NCBI GenBank assembly: GCA_002007465.1
Contig: LNAC01000035.1
Location: 6,388,458-6,452,457 of the forward strand
DNA from: Ailurus styani
Lineage: Eukaryota; Chordata; Mammalia; Carnivora; Ailuridae
Direction: 5' to 3'
DNA: 64,000 nt
Shown piece after piece: positions 33,101-45,100 of this stretch. A program made the position numbers and the translations under genes. The notes under the pieces were generated by a model. That model saw only the letters and a list, made by a program, of their open reading frames with translations. It did no database searches and was not told the origin of the DNA. Position 1 is the first letter of the stretch, and each line of letters begins with the position of its first letter.

Positions 33101-36100
33101 TCACGGGGAATACTCTGGGCGCTNAGTGGTGTCTGGTGATGACCCCTGGACACCGGACAGGTTTTTGTCCCCAAGCACGAAGAGCCCGAGGCAAGCAGAG
33201 GTGGTGAAGAATCGGCACCCCTCTCGATGGGGCTCACGGGGAATACTCCGGGCGCTCACAACTGAGCTGGAATACCTCGATCTGCCCAGTTTGCTGCGGA
33301 CCTGGACCCCAGAACCCAGGAGTGCTGTGACTCCACAGCCCCACCCAGTCAGTGGCTCGGGCCGCAAGGGCCACCCTCGCCTGGCCGCTGCGCTGCCCGG
33401 GAGCCGGGTCCTCAGGCAGCGAGGGGTCTGCGCCACTCCCACCGCTTGCCGACGACTCCCCTGGGAAAAGCAGCTCTCGGGATCCCGTGGCTGGCTGGTG
33501 TGGGGCTGGAGGAGAGGCCGGGGACAAACAGCTCCCCAGGGGCAGCGACCTTCCCCCTTCCCTGTTTCCGAGAGACAGGGGCTGAGACGGGACCGGCAGC
33601 AATGTTCAGCAGATGCACACGCCCGTCCACGGACACCAAGGGAGCAAGTGTGTGCGGCCGGCCCGCGCAGCCCTGGCTCCTTCCTGGTCAGGGGCGGTGG
33701 AGCAGAAGGCCTGGGTGTTCGGGCTGGGAGATGCCTACCCTGCAGATAGGGCTCCTCCATCTCAGAGTCAGTGGTGGTGGTATGATCCTGCTGGGGAAGT
33801 TTCTCAGGCAAGAACCCCTGTGCATACTTCTTCTTGAGATTCCCCACCAGCAGGGACGAGCGTCCCACCTAGAGGACAAGGCGACAGGGAGGCCGTGAGG
33901 GTTAGGTGGGAGACGCTTCCTTGTTCTCCAGCCTCATCAAAATAACACATACAACGCAGCGAGGCACAGATGCCAGCCTCCACATCGTCACCCCCAGTGG
34001 GTCTTGCTCAAGGCCCCGTCTTGCTGTGTAGCTCATGAGGCAAGATGCCAACTGTCACCCAAGTGCAGCAATGGCTTCAATCCAGGACCACTGGGCGGCT
34101 TAGGAAGTTGGGAAAATACCTACTCTTCCAAGTGACTAAGGGGCAGAGATGGAGGCAGCAATCACGTCTCCCACTGCACCCGAAGGACCGCCAGGGCCCC
34201 GGGCTCACGCGCCACCGGCAGGATACAGCCGAGGCCTCATGTGTGAGTACACCCGGGAGACAGGAGACTCAGCAACTGTATTTTGATTTCCTATTGTCCT
34301 CCACCGTATCGCTGCTCTGCCCCAGGCGGAGGGGCAGGCAGCCGTGGAGGAGCGCAGGAAAACGGACTCTGGGCTACAGAGAAAATGCCCTCCAAGGTTG
34401 CCAGGATCCTAGACTGGCTGATTCACTCTTTTGGTCCTTCCTTTGTTGCCTCTGCTCAGGCGGCCTGTGGCTGGATCTCTAATGTGATGCTGGGGCTGTT
34501 ATTCAGTCTGCAGGCAACCCTGTGAGAGGAGCTGGTTTCTGGTGTCTCTCTAGGAGGCTGCGGTGAAGACTGAGTCTGATGAGGGAGGGGAAGCGGCCGG
34601 GCGGGAGCTACTTAAAGCTAAGGGGCTCTGGGGTGGGGGATTTCTCCATGGCCCTTGAACCGCCTTCAGCGGGAAAGTGGACAAGAACCTATCTGTCTCC
34701 TGGCATTTTTGAAGGGTCGTTCACCCGGCTCAGTTCATTAAGCTTAGAGTCTTCTGCTGACTACTCAAACCATTCACGGACCCAAAGAACGAGCAAAAGG
34801 CAGATGGCATCCCATGAAGATGGTGTTGTCTCACATATGATTTCATCCAGGGAGAGGCCAGTGTGCCCCAGCTTTGGGCTCCTCCCCCCAGAGCAGCGCC
34901 CCCTGTCCTCACCAACTCACACTGCGTGGAATTGGCTTGGGGTGCTTTATTCCAATCAGCTATTTTCTTGATTCTTTTATATTTCTCTTGGGTCTTATGC
35001 TTTCCCTGGAGACATGTGATTATGGCCTTTCTAAAGAGCCCCTCACCCTCATTCACTCTTTTCAAGGCTCTGATCGCAGAAAAGCAGCTCAGGCTACAAC
35101 CCTGTTCTCTACGTTTCAGACACATCTTGAAAATTCTATTCTACACAGTTTCCTTTTGTTCTCTAACTGGTTAAAGTTTTGCCACTCAGAGGTTCTGGCA
35201 TTCAAAACTGAACGAGGTCTCATTTCCCAAAACCCATCGTCTTGCCCAAACACCCCAATGTGAGCTGTCTTCCAACTAAGGTGGGGGGTGGTCACACAAC
35301 ACCAGGCAGGGACACAGCTGAGTCTGTGTGCGCACCCTTCTAACCAAGGGGCCTTGTCAATTAATTATTCCTAATCACTGACCCTTTTCTGGGCTATAGG
35401 AAGACACTCAATCCTAGAAGAAAATGATGGCTCTGACATTCTGTTGGGGGGAAAATTAGCAAGGAAAGAGCAAACTGTTTACATTTTTGGAAATTTTACA
35501 TGGAAATGTAAAAATATTCTAATACACATCCAAAATATACTTAAAAAAAAAAAAGAAAAAAAGAGGGGAAAAGAAGTAGTCCGTACCGGGAAAGGCTCCG
35601 CCCCCTCCTGGATCACAAACCCTTCGATAACATGCGTCAGGATTTGGGGTTTCACAATGGCCTGTGGTGGTTTATTCTCACCATTCTGGGGGGCAGTGCC
35701 GGTGATGCTGGAGGCAGAATTTCCGTTCCCTGAGGTCATGCCGGGGCTGCTGAGGTCGGTCAGTGCATGAACAATGCCCTGCCCTGTCTCTGTACAAGGG
35801 AGAGTAGGAAAACACAAGCAGGGGAGGTCAGAACCGGGTCCAGACCAGCAGCAGGAGAGCAGGGACTCAGCAGGTGCCTGGCTTTTTCCATGGAGCCAAA
35901 CGACAATGCAAACCAAGCAGCCCCCCTGCCCATGACCTATTTAAAAGTGGTGGGGTTGATGGACATGCCAGCAAGGTTGACTATAATCACCTCTGCAATG
36001 AAGCAGCTAATCAGCTAGCAGTATTTCTTAATTTCCCAACTGTGCTAAGAACAGTACAACCAAGTTAAACAGACAAGAATTCTCTTTGGGGAGTTAAGAC

Positions 36101-39100
36101 CTTGGTCATTATTGATCTGGACAAACAAGGTCATCTTCAGTTCAAGGGAGAAAACATATTTAAGGTGATGTCTACAACCAGGACGAAAAGCTGCACTCGG
36201 TATAGGGGTTTGGGGTATGATGGGGTTTTGAGGGGAGAGATGTTACACCTTCTACGAAGGTCCATGGATGAGATTTCGATTTTAAGCATCCTGTGAAACG
36301 TCAAAGTAGTGAAACCGGAGATGAACGCAAAGGGAACAAGAGGGCTGGGCCCCAAGTGAACACAGTGCTTTCCCGAGGCTGATTATCTGGAGTCACGTGT
36401 TACAATATACATGCGTTCAGTTTCTCCCCCAAGAAGGTCGCCAAGGCTGTGGGGCTGCTTCTGCTGGCCCCGTGCTCTTGATCAAGCCCCTTGCCCTGTT
36501 CTCAGCTCCACACAATCTGGTCCTCAGCCAACCACAGAATCCTTCCCTCTGTGGACAGCCCTTCCTGAGGTCTTCCCACCCCCGTGGGCCTGCTGGCCTT
36601 CTTCTGAAGGACCTGACAGAGTGCTCTAAAAAGTGTGCCGAGGGGCGCCTGGGTGGCTCAGTCACTCGAGTGCACGACTCTTGATTTTAGCTAAAGTCGT
36701 GATCTTGGGGTGGTGTGACTGAGCCCGGGGTGGGCGCCACACTCAGCAGGGAGTCTGCTTGAGATACTCTCCCTCTCCCTCTGCTCCTTCCCCAACTCAT
36801 GTGTGCTCTCTCTCTCTCAAATAAATAAATGAAATCCTAAAAAAATGAAAACAAAAAACCCAGGTGTGCTGAGGTTGGTGTGCCAGAACACACCACAGGG
36901 AACCTCCTCTTCTCCTCTTGGCCAGCCCCTCTCCTGAGCTGCTCCAGGCTTAGAGGTGGAAGACTTCTTTACCTCACTTTTGCCACCCCCTCCCTGCCCC
37001 TCTCCAGGACCATTCTCTACCACCACCAAGTGTGGGAGCTGAGGTTGCCTGTAACCTGGAACTTCCTAAAAAAGAAAAAAGAGAAAGAAAAAGCCATTTC
37101 TTTATTGCAACGAGCCTATTAATATTAAGCATAACCCCATGGGTGTGTGTTATGTACTTGAAAAATGATTTCAGTACATGAGCTAAGTGATTTTTGCACA
37201 AGACTTCTTATGTCGATGCTCCCATTTTCCTGTTAAAAATTGAAAATCCCACCAAGGAACAGGAATTCAGTGTCTGATATGGAGCATGGAGAAATAACTA
37301 AATTCATTTTAGAAGAGGTTATAACTGGTTCGTTTTCTTACTAGCAGTCCTAATGCTTGATAAGCCAGAATAAATCTTGTTTGATGAAAAAGAACGTACT
37401 GTGACCCATGCTGTCACTCCTCAGTCACTCAGACTTCCGTAATGCAACGGTAACTTCAGAGCTGAGCAGGACTCATCCAAGAGATGCGAATGATGAGATT
37501 GCTTTAAATTAGTTTTTGTTCGAGACAGAGTCACACTGGCAAGTTAGAAAGATTCCCTTCAGTGTTCAGTCTTTTGGAAAAAATTTTTTGACGGCTTTGA
37601 CTTTACGGTAGAGATGGAAATTTTCCCCTTTGGAATTAGTCTTTCTAAACTATAAAGGTGTTTGGCAACAACAACAAATCTTTCCTTTTAACTGTCTATG
37701 AATAACTAGTGGGACTGAGTCAATCAAACTGAATCAATCAAATTAAATTTCTCTGCTTTTAAATTTTAAACATTTAAGCCTGATTTATATGGTTACATAT
37801 TCTTTTGTTTAATATTTTAAATGTGCAAAGACATACATATATTACTTAAAATGATAAATGTTGTTAAAATACAAAGCCGAATATATAAGTTAACATTTTG
37901 TTTTTAGGTGGTGCTTATTTCTTTCTGGTAAAATATCCCCTGATTTTTCTAACGAACTACAGATTATAGAATCACAAGCTTGGAAAGCCTGGTTCAATCC
38001 CTTACCAACGCTCGAACCTTCTCTACGATACTCCCACCCAGTGATTTCTGGGCATTTGTTTGACTACATCCAATGACAAAGGAACTTATTACCTCTGGAG
38101 TAGTTCCCTCTGTGGACAGTTCAATTAAAAAGTTCTTCTTTACTATGAGCCAAAAACCTATCTCCTGTTAATTTCTGCCCACCTGTCCAGGTCCTGTTCC
38201 TTAAGACCACTGCCGAACAAGGCTAATCATATTTGTATAATGGGCAAAAGCACAGGCTTAGACCCGATTTAGAAACTGGTCTTTATCACTCAAGTGAATT
38301 AGGGGCAAGTCCTCAACTCTCTTCTGAGCCTCGGTTTTACTAGCTGTAAAGTACGGACAATTACAATACCTCGCCTACGGTGCTGGGTGGCTTTGTGGAC
38401 CACATGAGACAATCACCAGCAGAGCAGTGCCAGCACACTGGGAAATGCTCAAGAAATGCTCTCCGTGTCAGAAAGCACAGTGCTCACGACCACAGTGTGT
38501 CTTCTCCCCTCTAGGCCAAGCTCCCTCTGCTGCTTCAATTATTCCTTGCACAAAGTCTCCAAGTTCATCATCATCGTTATGTGTCCTGTTTATACCTTTT
38601 CAAGTCAGGGACCTGGTCTTTACTAACAGAAAAATCAAGTGCATTGATCTAAGAGACTGGGTTGGTTAAGATTGTGGTTTTGTTTCTTTTAGACAGGGTC
38701 ACATTCCTGACTGAGCACAGGAGGAGAGGAGTAAGTGACTCCCTTGTTTTAGTTTAGAGTACCTTGGTGGAATTAATCCGTTCTCCTTGAATTCTGGGAC
38801 CACTCCCACCTCTGGCTTTTCATGGATATTCATCACCAAACTGCTTCTGATATCTTGTCTCCTTTTATGGGATCTCTGCATCCTGGCTTGATTCTTCTAC
38901 TCCCCCCCCCATCCCCCTTCCCTCCTGTCTCATAGCAGTGTCTATTAATGTGCATTGGGGCACTGCAAGACAGGGCGGAGCGGGCATAACTCTTGAGGTC
39001 AGATTCCTTGTGCCAAATACAGTAGTGAACAGATACATTCAGTAGCTCAGAGTTGACAGAGCTGACGCTTAACTTTGGGAAGCAAAGACTTTTCAGAATC

Positions 39101-42100
39101 TAAGTTTTTTTTTTAAAGGATCTTATTGACCAGGAGAACAAACAAATAAATCCTTTCACCCTAACCTTAGAAATGATCACTCTCCATTATAACTCTCGGG
39201 CAGGCTGCAGAAGACAGAAGCCTGGGGACAGAGGGAGGGCGTTTTATGAATATACAAAGGTTCAAAGTCCTCTTGGAGGCCAAGGCCCCCTCATCTGCTT
39301 TAGAGACAAAGGAGTTTGGGCTATTTCTGGAATGACCAAACACAATCTCACCCCCTGCCAAGCCCAGCATGCTGAGATTAATTTAATCCACTTCCCCACT
39401 CTCCCAGACTGCTCGGCAGCCTGCTTGAGGGAAAGCAGCTTAACACTGAAACTTGCGGAAACCTGTCCCCCGGCTGTGAGGCCAGATCAAAGATAAAGAA
39501 AGACTCTGTCTTCAAATTCTTCCTTTCTGAATTCTCCTGACCAGTCCTGCGGCTGGTGCAGCTGCTGGAGATTCCCAGAGGTCTCAAAAGCCGTTAACAC
39601 ACAGCTAGGTACCCGAATCCGAAAGGAGGAAGCCAGGATGCCAGGAGTACTAGGGCCTGCGGGAGGGGAGGCAGGCCAAGCTCGTGGGGGTGGAGGTGTG
39701 GGGAGGGCACATCTAGCCCTTAATGAAGCTGCCCACAAAGAGCCGAGTATTCAGATAGGAATCAGCAGGACAGCATGTTCTGGGGAAGCTGTTTTATTAT
39801 ATATGTCTCGACCTTTAGGCTGCTTCTCAATTCTGGTCTCATTCATTGGCTCTGGCAGCAACAGCCCTTATAGGGGCCGGATAAAATAGGAAGAACCACC
39901 CAGCAGCCTGTTCGTGAGATTTTCTGCTTTGGGGTTGGGTCCCTTCTGCTAGGGCAGAGCAAGTTTCCTGAGACAGGGGTTATGCCTTGTCACCTCTGCT
40001 ACTCAATGTCTGTTAAACTGGGTGGTCTAGAACCCACAGTCTCCGTCTTCACAGGTCTCCTTAGTCTCAAACTGGGAACTCGGCACCATCTGAGATTTGT
40101 AAATTACCTACTGAGGCTCTAATGATTAGAGAGCAGCCTGGGCAGTGTCTGGGTACCTGGTTATAAAGAACAAGAGCTAGTCCTTGGCCCATTTCTTCTT
40201 GTTAGGGTAGGGATTTCTTCAGTAAGAAGGAGCATTAAGTTGCCCCGCAGGCTGGAGTTCTGGATTCCCTGGCCCCTTTGAAATATGTGTGCGGGCTCCA
40301 GGCATCTAGGAAGGCATGATGACCTCTAGAGTCAGAGGCTGGGAGGCTCCTATAGAGATGGTCTCACCCGCAGGAGCAGCCATCAGGTGTCCAGAGAGCC
40401 TGAGCTCTCCTGCCCATTTAAGATAGAGGTCTGGCTGGCTACAGCTCTGCAAAATCGGGGCCATTTTAGAACCAGTTCTCGTCTTCTTTACGTGAGCAGA
40501 TAAAACAAAAATCAGATTAAAAAAAGTAAATAGAAAAGTAAAACAAGGGGTGCCTGGGTGGGTCAGTGGGTTAAAGCCTCTGCCTTCGGCTCAGGTCATG
40601 ATCTCAGGGTCTTGGGATCCAGCCCTGCATCGGGCTCCCTGCTCAGCAGGGAGCCTGCTTCCTCCTCTCTCTCTGCCTGCCTCTCTGCCTACTTGTGATC
40701 TCTGTCAAATAAATAAATAAAAATCTTAAAAAAAATGTAAAACAAAACAAAACAAACAAACCCAAAAATCAGTTATGCTGGAATCCGGCTGAGGACGAAC
40801 AGTTATGATGGGTGTTGCAGATGGCCTGGCCCGTCACTGTGTCTGCTCCTAAAACATCATCGTGAAGACCTGACTTGGGGGCAAACGGAGGGCAAGCAGA
40901 GCTGCTTCCAGCCCCGCAGCCTGCGGCCCGGCTTTCGGCTACCTTCTCTATTTTCACCAGACAGGAGGAGTGTTTTAATTTACAAGACATCTAACCACCC
41001 TTCCTTGACTGTAGCGGGAGTGAGACAGAGCTAATGAAGTTAATCAACAATTTAAGGAAGCAAAGTAGGTGATGACGCAGGTCATTTGCCTGCGGCGAAT
41101 ACTGCTGGACAAATAAATGGCAGGACAAGGCTGCTTACAGAACACAGAGCGTTCTATGCAGTCCCCCGCTCTGAAATCGCGCTCTCTGTGCCTGGGTTTA
41201 GCAGGCCCAGCGATGGGGCCAGGGTGGGGGCCGGCAGGGCGCCCGTGGGGAGCACCTGCAGGGCCCCAGCCCGGGAAACCAGACGCGGGAGGCGGAGAGC
41301 AGCCAGAGAGCAGCCGGCCCGTGGGGGAGCAGAGCGGGCCGAGGGCGGTGCCGGCTGCCCGCGCTCTTACACTCCCCGCAGTTATATTTGGGCGCCTGAA
41401 GAATCCGGTGCTGTTCTGAAAGTGAGGGAGGGAAGATATTTCATCAACGCCCGTTTGTTGGCATCCCTCCAAGTGAAGGGGGGGTGGCGAGGAGAGAGAA
41501 AGGGGTGGGTAGGAATGGGGGGGGGACCAGGGGCGGGGGAGCGAGGGACGGAGGAATGGTGGCTCCAGGCTCCACCCTGGGACCCTGACAGAGTCCACCC
41601 ATCAAAGAGATTCATTCGGTTGACAACCTTCTTTAAAATGCAAATAGGCACCTGTGGTTATTCACACCTGGCTGTGAACCACCAGACTGAGCAGCAGATA
41701 GCTTCCCTTCCAATTTCGGGACTGCAGGCTCGGTGGCAGGGGTGGGAGGGGAGAGTGACTATTCTGGGTCGCCGGCCCGAGGGCACCCAGGGCCGGAGTC
41801 TAGCAATTTTCCAGATGAGGAAAAGTGTGCACTTTAGAACCAAGGCAAGAGCGGATGCCACATACCTGGAAGGCAGGACCTTCTAAAACGCACAGAAGGA
41901 GCTCTCAGTCGTGGGGAAACGGCCCGCCCCTCCCCGCCCCGGGGCTCCCCTAAGCACCAGAAGGCAGTAGGCACCGATGCCCAACATTTTAACTCTTTCC
42001 CTTCCGCTAAGGACCGAGCTGTCAGACGCAGAAGAAATCCTTACCTCGAGGACACACAGCAGGCTCCGGCCGTCACCATCCTGCCCCTCAGAGGACCCTC

Positions 42101-45100
42101 CTGGGCGCTGCCACCAAGAGCAGCCTGCTCTGACCGACCCCTCTCAAGAGGGGAGAGTTGGCAGTGACAGGAGGGGTGCTCTGGGCACCGGGCTGGGCAG
42201 GCACAGGAAGGCGAGGCTCGGGGGGGGGGTTCCCCCACCAGCAGAACCAGGCACCCCCCCACCTGCTCTCGGTGTCACAGCACGATGACCCCGCAGAGCC
42301 TGGGCTAAGAGGCTTGCAGGGCAGAGCGGACGTGCTGGGCTATCAAGCATCTGGGCCCAGCGACTGCGGGTGGGGCGTCGGGGAGGGCGGGCTCCTCCTC
42401 CTCCCGCTGCCATTACCATACAGCTGACTTCCCCGGCGTCTCTGAGGACACTGGCGGAGAGCGCGGCCCTTCTGACTCACCCACAAGGCCCAGCTACAGT
42501 GTACATAAGCCGAATTGTAAACAGCTGAATGTTTTCCAAGCTGCCACCCCCAGCTATGAAGGAAGGACTCGATGGAGCGCACAGCCACCCTCCCCCACGC
42601 AGGTTGGGACAACGGGAGCACTGGGGGATTTCCAAACAGCTGCAGCAACTGCTGCCCAGCCCGCAGGGATGCCCGCGGCAGGGGCCGCGAGTGACGCGAC
42701 CACGCTCCGAAGCCGCCCCTGCGCGACCACGGGGTGACTGCCCGTGGGGCAGGTCAAGGCACCAGGGAAGAGCAGCTAACTCTGACTGCTGGGAGTCAGG
42801 GAGGGTTTCAGACTTCTACTTGGATGGAGCCAGGCCCCGAGGGATCCGCTTGCGGAGGTCGAGGGCTCCCAGTCTCCCACCAGAGTTCTCTAGCGGGTGC
42901 TGGGACTTCGAGAGACAACACGTCTGGAACCCGCAGCAGACGCTCTACACCGGAGACCTCGAGATCACAGAAGATGGAAGTTAGAGCGGCAGAGTGGAAG
43001 GAGTGCTGGCTCGAGGTCGGGGCCAGTGCCTCTGGGTTCATAGTCTGCATTCTGGTTCCATCTCTGACTTATCTGGGAGCTTCACGCACTTGGTACGTGC
43101 TCTGAGCCTTTGTCTCTCCATTGTAAAAATGAGGTCATACTGCCTATGCTGCAAGGTTATGGTGAATATTAGAATTTTTATATGTAAGATGCCAGGCGCT
43201 GATCTCATTTAGAAGCTGTGCAATGGGGCGGTTATGACTCTGGGATCAGAAAGCCCTGAGGTTTAATTCCCAGTTTGTAATCCTGGACAAGTTACCCAAT
43301 CCCAGTTTGTAATCCTGGACAAGTTACCCGAGGCCTTAGTTTCCTTATCTGTAAAATGGGTACTTAGACCTGTCTCACCCAACCACAGTAAGGATTAAAT
43401 AAGATAATGTAGGAACGATACAGTGGAACAGGCTGGACTTGGCACTAGGAGGGCTAGCATCACTGAAACCTGAGGTATTAGGAAACCTGCCTGAATCTCT
43501 CAAACTCGCTCTCACAGAGCCTGGCTTCTTGTGGCTCCAGGGCAGAGCCATCCTTCCATCCACCCAAACTCAGGTACCCCCTGCATGCTCCTCCGATGTC
43601 CTGATTGTCCTCTCGAGGTCAGGCTTTAGGAAGAAATGTTCCTTCCACTTTGACAATGGCGGTGATACAACGGAAAGGCACCTGCCTTCAGGGCGAACCA
43701 AATGTCTCAATTCTCCTTCGAAACTCATTAATCGCAAGGATGACACAACCACCCCACTCCCTTTCTAGACAGTTCTTTCCTCAAGAGTCTCAGGGTATCA
43801 CACTGTGCTCAACGCCAGCAGCCAGACAAGGTGACATGGAGCAACTAAAGAACTGCTTCACCTGCAGAGCAGTAAACTCATGGAATTTGCACATCGAGGA
43901 GGTAGTGTAAACCATGAAAAGAAGTTACTTTAAAAAGCTGAAGATGAAATCATGGAAGGTGGGTTTCTGACAGTTAAAAAAAAAAGAGACAACTAGAAAT
44001 GTTTAGTAAATTCCATAATTATTTTCAGGTTGATGATAAGGAAAGGCCACTACCCACTACGTTGCCTGATATGCTGCTTTGTTTATTTACCAACTGCAGG
44101 AGCACTGATATTCTCAGATAAATGGGAGAGCGAAGGGAAGGGAGACAGGGAAAGTGGGGAAAAAGCTAAGCCTCAGCTGTCTCGCCCATATAATGGGGTA
44201 GATGATACTTATCTTGCAAACCAACCCTCCTGACCATTTCTGCTTGCTGCAAACATCACCCTCTTCCTTCCTAAAATCATTGTCCAAGTCTGCAATCGAC
44301 CTGCTTTGCTACCAATCAGTGGATAGAACAGATTAATACTGACTACTGGAGGACTGAAAACATGAACTTCACTGATTTTTGTAAAAACAGTATGTGACTG
44401 GCATTAATGTTTCAATTTAAAGTGTCCTTTGCCTTTTTTTTTTTTAAATTTTATTCATGTATTTGACAGAGAGAGACACAGGGAGAGAGGGAACACAAGC
44501 AGGGGAAGTGGGAGAGGGAGAAGCTGGCTTCCTGCTGAGCAGGGAGACCGATGTGGGGCTCGATCCCAGGACCCTGGGATTATGATCTGAGACAAAGGCA
44601 GACACTTAATGACTGAGCTACCCAGGCACCCCTGCTTTGATTGTTTAAACATGTCTTACTATAGACTGGATGAATACAGATTAAGATAGATTTGGATTGT
44701 ATGGATTTAGGCCCCATATGGATGGTTTCAAATGTGCTAAAGATATCAGTAACTAGGGATAATTATACACTATTTGAGACATAAGAGCCACGCAAGTAAA
44801 GCCTTAACAATAAGCCCCAGTGGTCAAGAGCTCTCACTTTCTTGCCAACAGTCTCAAGCCTGGTCCTCCTAACCTACTGGAGAAGAGTTGCCTATGACAC
44901 GGCATCTGATAGGCATCTCTTTTTAAGAGAAGCTCTAATAAATTTCACTGAGAAGGCAGCCTTAATGGCAAACCGGGACTCTCTTCAACATCTGGATTTA
45001 TCTTAGAACTGGCAATGCCTGTTTAATAACAATCCTTTCTTTGGCGAGTCAAAAGAACGTGCTCTTCTTTCGGAATTCTCTAAACTAAAAAAATCACTTG

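Noticed and set aside
33101..33868. 255-residue minus-strand ORF
   Set aside because: Only 33,739-33,868 is a PHC2 exon. The rest is intron, GC-rich and running into the N-associated duplication.
41086..41886. 266-residue plus-strand ORF
   Set aside because: GC-rich composition gives few stops; the peptide is low-complexity Arg/Gly/Ala with no family resemblance, and it lies in a PHC2 intron.
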